A stretch of DNA of 64,000 nt from an uncultured Porphyromonadaceae bacterium (GTDB taxonomy: Bacteria; Bacteroidota; Bacteroidia; Bacteroidales; Coprobacteraceae): the NCBI GenBank assembly GCA_900545915.1, contig URAV01000016.1:14728-78727 (forward strand), written 5' to 3'. The position numbers were made by a program, and so were the translations under genes. How positions within the stretch are numbered: the stretch's first letter is position 1; each line of letters starts with the position of its first letter. Below are positions 53,368-61,051 of this stretch, one piece after another. Under the pieces are notes generated by a model. It did not search any database, had not been told where the DNA came from, and saw nothing but the letters and a program-made list of their open reading frames with translations.

Positions 53368-54518
53368 TAGAAAATAAGATTATGGATATAGAAAAAATAC
53401 CGTCGCCTTGTTACGTGTTGGACGAGGCGTTGTTTCGTAAAAATTTAGAACTGATACGTTCGGTTAAAGAACGTGCGGGAGTAAATATCATATTGGCGTT
53501 TAAGGCTTTTGCTTTATGGAAAGCATTTCCCATTGTACGGGAATATATTCCATATTCAACGGCAAGTTCCGTATTCGAAGCCCGGTTGGCTTATGAAGAA
53601 ATGGGAAGTCCTGCACATACTTATTCTCCGGCATATACCGATGCCGATTTTCCGGCTATTATGAGTTATAGCAGTCACATAACATTCAATTCTCTCAGTC
53701 AGTTTCAGCATTTTTATCCTCAAATTTTAGCTGCTGGGAATAAAATATCTTGCGGATTACGTATCAATCCTGAATATTCAGATGTAGAGACAGATCTTTA
53801 TAATCCGTGTGCTCCCGGTTCTCGATTGGGAATTGTAGCTTCTATATTAGGTGACGTATTGCCGCAGGGAGTCGAAGGTTTGCATTTTCATACACTTTGT
53901 GAATCGTCATCGTATGATTTAGAAAAAACATTGGAACAGGTAGAAAAAAAATTCGGACATTTACTGTCGCAGGTTAAATGGTTGAATATGGGGGGCGGAC
54001 ATCTAATGACTCGAAAGGATTATAATGTAGAGCATTTGATAGGCGTATTGAAAGCCTTCAAAGAACGACATTCCAATTTGGAAATTATTATGGAACCGGG
54101 TAGTGCATTTGCTTGGCAGACCGGGATTTTGGTCTCTTCTGTTGTAGATATTGTTGAAAATCACGGAATAAAAACCGCAATTTTGGATGTTTCATTTACG
54201 TGTCACATGCCTGATTGCCTGGAGATGCCGTATAAACCGGTTGTACGTGGAGCGACAGATCCTGTTCCGGGAAAACCGACATATCGTTTAGGTGGAAATT
54301 CTTGCTTGAGTGGAGATTATATGGGGGATTGGTCGTTCGATAAAGAATTGAAAGTAGGTGATAAGATCGTGTTTGAGGATATGATTCATTATACAATTGT
54401 CAAAACGAATATGTTCAACGGAATTCCGCATCCGGCATTAGCATTATGGACAAAGGATGAAGAATTGAAAATATGGCGTACCTATACTTATGACGATTAT
54501 AAAAATCGGATGGCATAA
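53364..54518 (+). CDS. nspC: Carboxynorspermidine decarboxylase
   Basis: A 384-residue PLP-dependent fold-III decarboxylase of the NspC group, which makes spermidine/norspermidine from the carboxy form in the alternative polyamine pathway used by many gut bacteria. The PLP lysine lies in NIILAFKAFALWKAF (about residue 47). FHTLCESSSYDLEKTL, VKWLNMGGGHLMTRKDY, MEPGSAFAWQTG, LDVSFTCHMPDCLEMPYKP and LGGNSCLSGDYMG are family blocks. Two starts are possible: ATG at 53364, overlapping the pcrA stop as ATGA, or ATG at 53382 (MDIEKIPSPCYVL). The second better matches usual lengths, and the first explains the coupling. The partner dehydrogenase is not in the window. Confidence 0.93.
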   Translation: MIENKIMDIEKIPSPCYVLDEALFRKNLELIRSVKERAGVNIILAFKAFALWKAFPIVREYIPYSTASSVFEARLAYEEMGSPAHTYSPAYTDADFPAIMSYSSHITFNSLSQFQHFYPQILAAGNKISCGLRINPEYSDVETDLYNPCAPGSRLGIVASILGDVLPQGVEGLHFHTLCESSSYDLEKTLEQVEKKFGHLLSQVKWLNMGGGHLMTRKDYNVEHLIGVLKAFKERHSNLEIIMEPGSAFAWQTGILVSSVVDIVENHGIKTAILDVSFTCHMPDCLEMPYKPVVRGATDPVPGKPTYRLGGNSCLSGDYMGDWSFDKELKVGDKIVFEDMIHYTIVKTNMFNGIPHPALALWTKDEELKIWRTYTYDDYKNRMA

Positions 54519-54628
54519 TATATTGGATAAAGGGGAAATTTTTTGTAAAAAAAAGTTTTGTAAAAGCTTTTTGGATATATGAATAGTTAATCATAGTTAA
54601 TATATTGCATTTTGTAGAATAAATAGTA
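54519..54628. other. AT-rich tail of nspC
   Basis: This is the first part of a 647-nt gap. I see no clear terminator hairpin; the stretch is A/T-rich with short T runs. No gene is supported. Confidence 0.35.
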
Positions 54629-54658
54629 TTGCATATATAAATAATGTTCGTACATTTG
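54629..54658 (+). promoter_or_regulatory. Predicted promoter of the short RNA element 1
   Basis: TTG at 54629-54631 and TACATTTG at 54651-54658 are 19 nt apart, the full Bacteroidetes -33/-7 layout. The short RNA element begins 8 nt downstream. Confidence 0.6.
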
Positions 54659-54665
54659 CAATGTG

Positions 54666-54729
54666 TTTTTCATGGTATTAGATTTAAGGTTAACGAAGAT
54701 TGGTTGTCGGGATGACAACCATTTTTTTT
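54666..54729 (+). ncRNA. Candidate small RNA or attenuator leader, copy 1
   Basis: A 64-nt stretch immediately downstream of a full promoter, ending in the hairpin tggttgtc-gggat-gacaacca (54701-54721) and a run of eight T, so it should give a short transcript. It begins tttttcatggtattagattt. A second copy is at 60699-60765 with the same 5' sequence, the same GGGAT loop and stem changes that keep pairing. I cannot name an RNA family. It could act in trans, or terminate or anti-terminate the transcript of the downstream lyase gene, whose ATG is 437 nt away. Confidence 0.6.
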
Positions 54730-55165
54730 ATCTCTACTTTTCAGTTTGTTAAAATCAAAAAAAGTTGGCTTTATAGTGTGTTTTTAATTTTCCGATAAAG
54801 AAAAATTATACAGTTCTCTTTCAACCTGTTTTTTCGGACAAAAATATCCCGAAATCGTCTTTTGTAGGTGGAACGGGCGATTCAGATGTTTACCTGAATC
54901 GATTTTGTAAAGTGCCGTTTCTTTGCAGGAATAAATTGTCAATTTATTGAATCAACAAGATTATTTTAATGTAAGATAGGGGAGGATATACTCTTAATTT
55001 GCATTTAATATTTTTTTAATTATTTACTAATACGAATAACTTGTAAAAATTAATGCTTCTTTTATCTCTTTGTAAAATGAAAGAGCAGACTATAAAAATG
55101 TCGTATTATGCGTATTTGACAATCAATAAAAATTTAATGTTTAATTAAAAGTAAATCGAAATAAC
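54730..55165. other. Long leader of the heparinase-like gene
   Basis: This 436-nt gene-free stretch is AT-rich, with possible hairpins: tttcgg/ccgaaa near 54828-54852, and cgattcag (54878-54885) with ctgaatcg (54894-54901) inside a wider aacggg...cccgtt-like arrangement. No full TAnnTTTG box near the ATG is seen, so the leader may start at the RNA element. Confidence 0.4.
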
Positions 55166-57166
55166 ATGAGAAAGATCTTATTGACGGTATCGCTTATTTT
55201 TATTGCTTTTGTAGTAAGTGCATTGCAAATTGAAGCAAATAATAATAAAGCGAATATTTTAACTGAGAGGGTAAATAACCGTTCTTGTGAAAAAACTTAT
55301 CGCTTTTTTACAGATGAAGATTTGAAGAATGTAGAAGCTTCTGCTAAAACCGAATGGGGTGCTAAGATTGTCGATATGTTGAAAGAAAGAGTTGACGAAC
55401 GTGTCCGTTACGGTTTTAACATTCCCGATAAATCGACTGGGCGTAGTCAGAATTATATTTGCCCTGTGCATAAAAAGCTTTTTAAATTCGAGCTTGACAA
55501 GCCTCATGATCATTACTGTCCTGATTGTGAAAAATATTATAAAAATGACTTTTTCGATGCTTGTTGGCGCAATATCTATCAGCATAACATGCAATATTTC
55601 ATTGTCGATTGCGGTTATTTATATTTAGCTACAAAAGATAAAAAATATTTTGATTACCTAAAGGAAATCTTTTTGGAATATGCCGATAAATATCCGCAAT
55701 ATCCGGTTTATACAAAAGAGCAAGTTGCTAAATCTTATTATTTGGGCAGAATGTTTGAACAATGGTTAGAAGATGCCATGTGGTTTTCCGATGTTTGTCC
55801 GATTTATGAAATCATAAGAGATGGTCTGACGCAGCAAGAGAGAGAAAAAATCGAGAAAAATCTGTTTCAGGAAGCTGCCGATATGATTACAGCTCGTCGT
55901 GGACAGCATAATTGGCAGGCTTGGAATAATGCTATGCGTACATCGTTGGCTGTAACTTTAAAAAATGACGAGATGATGGATTATGCGGTTAACGGTAGTG
56001 TCGGCTATATCGAAGAGTTCAAAAAAATGGTTTATGATGACGGCTGGTATAAAGAAGCTTCGCCCGGCTATCACTATTTCCCGCTTAAGGCTCTTTTGCA
56101 GACGGCAAATGCAGCAAGAGCTTGCGGTATAGATCTTTATAATGAGAAACTGAAAAGTATGCTTACGGGTGTTGTTAAAGCAATGTATCCGAACATGACT
56201 TTTCCTGCTCATAATGACGGGGGATATATGTCCGATATTTCAAATCAAGATTTTTTATATGAAATGGGATATTCCCGTTTCAAAGATCCTTTTATCTTGC
56301 AAATCTTGGCGAAAGTCTATGCGACTAAAGATCGAAATTCGGCATTGGCTTTGCTTACAAATGTCGATATTAAACCGGATAAAACGCCGTTGAAACAAGA
56401 TAGTTATCTGTTTGATGATACGGGAATCGCAATTTTGCGTTCAGGAGATAATACGTTGGTTTTCCGTTACGGTTTTAGTGATGGAGGGCACAGTCATCCC
56501 GACCGACTTTCGGTTACGTTGCACAATGGAGAGAGAGAAATTCTTACAGATTGCGGTACTTATAGTTATGCACAACCTGCATATTTAGGATGGCAAAAGC
56601 GAGGATTGTCTCATAACCTCGTATTGGTGGACGGGCAAGATATGCAGATCAGGGGAGCTAAAACAGCAGGTAAGTTACTGTCGTTCGATCCTGATAAAAA
56701 CGGAGGTATGGCTTCGGCTGTATTGGATAATAATGGTTATACCGGGGTAAAACTGACTCGTACGGTAGAACTTGATCGCAATAAATTTATAGATCGGTTC
56801 GAGGCGCAGTCTGAAGAAGAGCACACTTATGATTATGTTCTGGCTTTATCTGATAAGCCGGAACTCGGAGACGGCTTTGTAGATGCTCGTTTCGAAGGTA
56901 AATCTTCGGCTTATGAATTTATAAAAGGCGTAAAGTCTAAAATTTATAAGAATGGCATCGTGACTTTTAAAGCCGGAGCAACTAAATTTGAAATTAGGAA
57001 TACCTATAAAACTCCCATTGAAGTTTTTTGGGCAGAAGCACCGGATATTATGTACGGTAGTTCCGAAAAAGATACGCATACAATAAAATCATATATGCTT
57101 GTGGTGCGGACCAAGGGAAAAAATCTTTCTATAAGTAGTGATATAATATTGGGTAAAAAACGTTAG
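55166..57166 (+). CDS. Secreted heparinase II/III-like polysaccharide lyase
   Basis: A 666-residue exported protein with the signal peptide MRKILLTVSLIFIAFVVSALQ. An N-terminal Cys-rich strand region (NYICPVHKKLFKFEL, HYCPDCEKYYKN) is followed by an alpha/alpha-toroid (GQHNWQAWNNAMRTSLAVTL, GWYKEASPGYHYFPLKALLQ) and a C-terminal beta-sandwich with FSDGGHSHPDRLSVTLHNGE, the His-rich heparinase II/III signature. The layout matches PL12/PL15/PL17-like exo-lyases, which remove unsaturated uronate residues; the subfamily cannot be set by eye. It starts 19 nt after a ttaattaaaagtaaatcg leader end. Downstream come a redoxin and a GH36-like enzyme, separated by repeat copy B and a strong terminator, so it is transcribed separately. 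Confidence 0.9.
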   Translation: MRKILLTVSLIFIAFVVSALQIEANNNKANILTERVNNRSCEKTYRFFTDEDLKNVEASAKTEWGAKIVDMLKERVDERVRYGFNIPDKSTGRSQNYICPVHKKLFKFELDKPHDHYCPDCEKYYKNDFFDACWRNIYQHNMQYFIVDCGYLYLATKDKKYFDYLKEIFLEYADKYPQYPVYTKEQVAKSYYLGRMFEQWLEDAMWFSDVCPIYEIIRDGLTQQEREKIEKNLFQEAADMITARRGQHNWQAWNNAMRTSLAVTLKNDEMMDYAVNGSVGYIEEFKKMVYDDGWYKEASPGYHYFPLKALLQTANAARACGIDLYNEKLKSMLTGVVKAMYPNMTFPAHNDGGYMSDISNQDFLYEMGYSRFKDPFILQILAKVYATKDRNSALALLTNVDIKPDKTPLKQDSYLFDDTGIAILRSGDNTLVFRYGFSDGGHSHPDRLSVTLHNGEREILTDCGTYSYAQPAYLGWQKRGLSHNLVLVDGQDMQIRGAKTAGKLLSFDPDKNGGMASAVLDNNGYTGVKLTRTVELDRNKFIDRFEAQSEEEHTYDYVLALSDKPELGDGFVDARFEGKSSAYEFIKGVKSKIYKNGIVTFKAGATKFEIRNTYKTPIEVFWAEAPDIMYGSSEKDTHTIKSYMLVVRTKGKNLSISSDIILGKKR

Positions 57167-57216
57167 TGAACGATGGCAGAAAAAGCATTTGTTAATAGAA
57201 GGTTTCTGCTGATTTT

Positions 57217-57288
57217 AAGAGCCTGAATTTTCCAACACAAAAATGACCTGATAATATTTTTTTGTTGGGAAATTTACGGCAGGCTTTA
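57217..57288. repeat. Dispersed intergenic palindromic repeat, copy B
   Basis: The best-preserved unit, 72 bp. The left arm aagagcctgaattttccaac and the right arm, read as its reverse complement from 57288, are similar (both contain agcctg...aatttcccaac). The core cctgataatattttt matches copy A. The centre can fold as ccaac...gttgg plus aaaaa/ttttt. It behaves like a short MITE/REP-like element. Confidence 0.65.
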
Positions 57289-57313
57289 AATATCACGTAG
57301 ATATTGAGTTGGT

Positions 57314-57362
57314 AAAAGACTGTTCAGAAAATAACTGATAACTATTTTCTGAACAGTCTTTT
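57314..57362 (+). terminator. Very strong terminator of the heparinase-like gene
   Basis: Arms aaaagactgttcagaaaata (57314-57333) and its exact complement (57343-57362) form 20 perfect base pairs around a 9-nt loop, followed by further T. Confidence 0.9.
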
Positions 57363-57451
57363 TATATAACAGATTATCGATATTGAAGTAAATTGGTCTA
57401 ATTGTTATATTAATTGACAGATTTTTTACTACAAAAAAAAGTATCTATTCC

Positions 57452-57459
57452 TAATTTTG
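57452..57459 (+). promoter_or_regulatory. Predicted -7 box for the redoxin-GH36 operon
   Basis: TAATTTTG (TAnnTTTG), 63 nt before the ATG at 57523. Confidence 0.5.
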
Positions 57460-57522
57460 ATAAATCCTTTTATCAAGGATTAAGATTATGTCTATTATGC
57501 TGAAAATTAAATTGCAGATATC

Positions 57523-58227
57523 ATGAAAAATTTGTTCATTTTATTTTTATTTTTCACCCCATTCGGGTTGTTTGCTCAAGAGCCGCTAACGCAGAGTGAA
57601 GATGGTAAGAGTCTGATTGTTCAGCTGAAAAAACATGTAGCCTTTTTTGATGCTGACAGTGTGAGAATATCTACGGAGATGTTTAATGATTCGTTGGCAA
57701 CATTAAAATATATTATCACCTCAAGAAATGTAGAGGATACCACAGCTTTTCTGTTGATGAGAAAAATTCCTAAAAATTATCGGGAATGTATTGGAGAAAA
57801 ACTGCCCGATTTGGAGGTTGAGGATTTAGCCGGGAATAAACTGACAGTCGGAAAAAATAAAAATATTTCATTAATTGTTTTTTGGAATATCTATTGTCCT
57901 CCCTGCATTAAAGAGCTCAAAATATTAGATGACCTCATTGACGAATATCCCGAGACCGACATTTTTGCCATTACAGGTAATAGTCGGGATACAATCCGTT
58001 CTTTTATGCAAAAGCATAATTTTAGGTGGGAGAATATTCATCTTATTCCGGATTGCAGCTATGAGGAAAAATACCCGCTCTTTAAAGAAATACAGATAGC
58101 TCCGTTCAGTGTAATTGTAGATCGTAATCTGGTAATAAAAGACATGTTTGTTGCAGAAGGAATGCGCAGGATGCTGACCGTTTTGGATTCATTGGATAAA
58201 GAATTTGAATCAATCTATGAGAGTTGA
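57523..58227 (+). CDS. Exported thioredoxin-like (TlpA/redoxin family) protein
   Basis: A 234-residue protein with the signal peptide MKNLFILFLFFTPFGLFAQ. Residues ~95-225 form a TlpA/AhpC-type thioredoxin fold with the active site FWNIYCPPCIKELKILDDL; the CPPC dithiol is intact, so it can act as a periplasmic thiol reductase or oxidoreductase. The first ~75 mature residues (ISTEMFNDSLATLKYIIT) are a helical extension seen in DUF5106-like redoxins of Bacteroidetes. It starts 19 nt upstream of the GH36-like gene and shares its transcript. It may keep disulfides right in secreted enzymes, but that is a guess from context. Confidence 0.85.
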   Translation: MKNLFILFLFFTPFGLFAQEPLTQSEDGKSLIVQLKKHVAFFDADSVRISTEMFNDSLATLKYIITSRNVEDTTAFLLMRKIPKNYRECIGEKLPDLEVEDLAGNKLTVGKNKNISLIVFWNIYCPPCIKELKILDDLIDEYPETDIFAITGNSRDTIRSFMQKHNFRWENIHLIPDCSYEEKYPLFKEIQIAPFSVIVDRNLVIKDMFVAEGMRRMLTVLDSLDKEFESIYES

Positions 58228-58246
58228 TTATTAAATATTATATATC

Positions 58247-60355
58247 ATGAAAAAGCTGACAGTTTTATTCTTTTTGTGTATTATATCTTTTATTGCAAAT
58301 GCGACCATTTCTGAGATGAGTTTTGGAAAGTGGAGTATTAAATTTAATGATGAGACAAAACAAGCGGAATTCGTAAAAGAGGGTGTGACCGTGCTTAAAG
58401 ATGTCAAAATAAAGTTTAAAAACGGGGATATACTCTTGAATGCTTCTTCGTATAACTCTGTAAAAATAAAACAAGAGGATATTGTCGATGAAGTGGGTAA
58501 TGCCCGGAAATTTACCATTGAATATACCGACGGTGAAAATCCGGATAACCCCATAATTTATCAAAATTTTTATTTATATGACGGACAAGATTATTTTCTT
58601 ACCGATGTAATATTGCAGTCTCAGGACAATTCGATTATATCGAGCAATTATATTGCGCCTATCAGTACCGAAGCAGATAATCTGTTTTTGCCTGCCGACG
58701 TTAATAATCGATTTATAATAGTTCCTTTTGATAATGACGGGTTTATAACGTATGCTTCTTATCCTTTGAGTTGTAGTCAGACAGACCCGGAGTCTTTGGC
58801 TATCGGGCGTGTTGCCCGAGACTCTATTTCGATGGAAGTCTCGGCGATATTTAATGGTGAAACGCAGTTAGGGCTTGTTGTCGGCTCTGTCGATCATGAT
58901 ACATGGAAATCTGCAGTCAGGATAACCGGAAGTCCGTTAGCTCAAGGTAAGATCTCCAATCTTGAATGCTTTAGCGGTGTTACGCATCATATAACGCGCG
59001 ATATGATAGATGGTGTATTAAAACCTCATGGTGCTGTAAAGGGACAGCAGGTAAAATCTGCCCGTATGATCGTTCATTATTCCGGTGACTGGCGTACCGG
59101 ATTGGAAACTTTTGGTGATGTATGTTGTGCTATTGCTCCGAAAAGAAGTTGGAATAAACCTGCACCTTACGGTTGGAGTAGTTGGGGAGGCATGGGTACT
59201 GAAATCAGCTATGATGGTGTTGTGTCGGTATCGGATTTTATAAAGGAGAATATTCAGAATAAAGGCGGATTCGGTGATGATGGTGTCGTTTTTATCAATT
59301 TAGATGCATCTTGGGATAAACTCGATTGGGATGAATTGAAGCAGTTTGTAAAACATTGTGAAGCAAACGGGCAAATGGCCGGAGCTTATTGGTCTCCGTT
59401 CTGCGATTATGCGGGAGTAGAAGATCGTGCCGTAGAAGGTAATAACGGGTATGTGTATGGACAAGCATTATTGAAGGTTTTCGGTAAGATTAAGTGGGAA
59501 GCCGGTGCGGCGTGTATGGATCCGACAGCTCCGGCTACACTTTCCCGTATCAACTTTTTTATAGATAAATTTAAAGATGCCGGAATCAAATGTTTGAAAT
59601 TGGATTTTTTGAGTAACGGATCTATCGAGGCAGATAGTTATCCGAAAATCACTACGGGCATTCAGGCTTATAATTATGGCATGAAGCATTTGCGAGAACG
59701 TGCCGGAGACGATATTTTTATCATCGAGTCGATATCTCCGCTTTTCCCTGCCAATTATGCCCATGCCCGTCGTATCAGTTGCGATGCTTGGGGAGAAATG
59801 TGGCATACGAGTTATATGATGAACAGTTTTTCATTCGGCTGGTGGCTTAGCCGTGTTTATTGTTTCAATGATCCGGACCATTTGGTAATGGGTGATCGTA
59901 GTGAAGCGGAAAATATATCGAGAATGACGACCGGAGTGGTAACCGGATATTGTATACTTGGTGATAATTTGTCAACAAAAGGGATTGCCGTCGGTTCGAA
60001 AATCAGTCAGGAAAAAGCTATAAAATTTTCTACCATTGAGAAAGTAAATGATGTTATACGTTTGGGAAAATCTTTCCGTCCGGCTTATGGACATAAATTG
60101 TCGGGGCGCAATAATTCAGTCGATTTATTTTATCTCGAGACCGAAGATTCCTATTATATTGCTCATTTTAATTATGAATCGGGAGATAAAACCGGAACTA
60201 TCGATTTTTCGTATATGAATATCGATCCCGAAAATATCGATGTCTCTAAAAGTTATGAGTGTTGGACGGGTGAGGGCATTACTCTTGATGAAAAGGGGCT
60301 TGTATATTCTTCTCCGAATAATATGGCAAAGATATATAGGCTTTTTAAGAAATAG
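58247..60355 (+). CDS. Secreted GH36-like (clan GH-D) glycoside hydrolase
   Basis: A 702-residue exported protein with the signal peptide MKKLTVLFFLCIISFIANA. An N-terminal beta-sandwich (to about residue 290) is followed by a TIM barrel with typical clan GH-D motifs: KPAPYGWSSWGGMGTEISYD, VVFINLDASWD, GAYWSPFCDYAG, the nucleophile Asp453 in GIKCLKLDFL, and the acid/base Asp513 in RRISCDAWGEMWHT. A C-terminal beta domain closes it (ESYYIAHFNYESGDKTG-like). The clan contains alpha-galactosidases and alpha-N-acetylgalactosaminidases (GH27/GH36), so a retaining alpha-galactosidase-type activity is likely; the specificity loop is not recognised. It follows the redoxin gene by 19 nt. Confidence 0.85.
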   Translation: MKKLTVLFFLCIISFIANATISEMSFGKWSIKFNDETKQAEFVKEGVTVLKDVKIKFKNGDILLNASSYNSVKIKQEDIVDEVGNARKFTIEYTDGENPDNPIIYQNFYLYDGQDYFLTDVILQSQDNSIISSNYIAPISTEADNLFLPADVNNRFIIVPFDNDGFITYASYPLSCSQTDPESLAIGRVARDSISMEVSAIFNGETQLGLVVGSVDHDTWKSAVRITGSPLAQGKISNLECFSGVTHHITRDMIDGVLKPHGAVKGQQVKSARMIVHYSGDWRTGLETFGDVCCAIAPKRSWNKPAPYGWSSWGGMGTEISYDGVVSVSDFIKENIQNKGGFGDDGVVFINLDASWDKLDWDELKQFVKHCEANGQMAGAYWSPFCDYAGVEDRAVEGNNGYVYGQALLKVFGKIKWEAGAACMDPTAPATLSRINFFIDKFKDAGIKCLKLDFLSNGSIEADSYPKITTGIQAYNYGMKHLRERAGDDIFIIESISPLFPANYAHARRISCDAWGEMWHTSYMMNSFSFGWWLSRVYCFNDPDHLVMGDRSEAENISRMTTGVVTGYCILGDNLSTKGIAVGSKISQEKAIKFSTIEKVNDVIRLGKSFRPAYGHKLSGRNNSVDLFYLETEDSYYIAHFNYESGDKTGTIDFSYMNIDPENIDVSKSYECWTGEGITLDEKGLVYSSPNNMAKIYRLFKK

Positions 60356-60698
60356 TGCAATATAAGAATGGTAACGTGTAAATATAGGTTTATGAAAAAT
60401 ACTTTGGTTATATATTACATCATTTTGGGATTTTAATTTCCGATTGCAATGAATTTGCTATTATTTGATTAAATATTGCTATGTTTTGATGTGTAAAATA
60501 TATTCTTTTGTACAATATAAATAAAACATGTTTTTGAGTTTACAATCGGTTATTATTGAACGAGAGTTTGAGAATAGAAAAACATGAAAAAACGATTATT
60601 GAGTTCTTTATTAAATGGAAATATAGTTTGTTGTAAGTCATTTGAAAAATGATGTGTGTATATTTTATATAGAATAGTAATCTTTACGTCAAGAATAG
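60356..60698. other. 343-nt AT-rich gap
   Basis: No gene, hairpin terminator or full promoter box is convincing. It lies directly before the second short RNA element. A start for that RNA is expected between 60660 and 60698; only an incomplete -7-like TAATCTTTA is seen. Confidence 0.35.
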
Positions 60699-60765
60699 TT
60701 TTTCATGGTATTTTAGATTTAAGATTAAGGAAGAGCGGTTGTCGGGATGGCAACCGCTCTTTTTT
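60699..60765 (+). ncRNA. Candidate small RNA or attenuator leader, copy 2
   Basis: A 67-nt stretch similar to copy 1 at 54666-54729: tttttcatggtatt, then agatttaag, and a hairpin with the loop GGGAT. Here the stem is longer: agagcggttgtc (60732-60743) with ggcaaccgctct (60749-60760), followed by tttttt. Where bases differ from copy 1 the pairing is kept, which points to RNA structure. It lies 287 nt before the ATG of the hybrid kinase. Its function is unknown. Confidence 0.6.
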
Positions 60766-61003
60766 GTTGAGGATGATTCTTCGATTTCTATTTGATAGGA
60801 GGCTGTGTATGTTGAAAAATTATAGAAGAATAATCTATCTTTTATTTTATTCTATATCTTTGTTTTGATTAGAAAAATAAGATGTGGATTGATTGCAATA
60901 ATTATGTAGAGGATATAAAGAATAGTCGGTCAAATTTGGACGGCTTTTCACATTTATTATTTCCGATACGTTGGCAGATGATTTGCGTCCGTTTTTTAAG
61001 ATA
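60766..61003. other. Leader of the hybrid kinase gene
   Basis: AT-rich and gene-free. No full TAnnTTTG box is seen. Confidence 0.35.
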
Positions 61004-61032
61004 TTCCGGAAAAATTTTAGATAGGCTCTTAG
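61004..61032. repeat. Right-end fragment of the dispersed repeat, copy C
   Basis: ttccggaaaaattttagat followed by aggctcttag resembles the right end of copies A and B. Confidence 0.4.
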
Positions 61033-61037
61033 GAAAG

Positions 61038-61046
61038 TAAGGAGGT
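61038..61046 (+). promoter_or_regulatory. Unusually strong Shine-Dalgarno site for the kinase gene
   Basis: taaggaggt, a near-complete anti-SD match, 5 nt before the ATG at 61052. The other genes in the window have weak or no such motif. Confidence 0.6.
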
Positions 61047-61051
61047 AGAAG

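Larger units (their letters stand above)
57167..57522. other. 356-nt gap with repeat, terminator and promoter box
   Basis: Besides the features listed separately (repeat 57217-57288, terminator 57314-57362, -7 box 57452-57459), I see nothing gene-like. Confidence 0.45.

Noticed and set aside
60656..60868. 70-codon plus-strand frame before the kinase
   Set aside because: It runs through the RNA element and terminator hairpin at 60699-60765, with no homology I can see.
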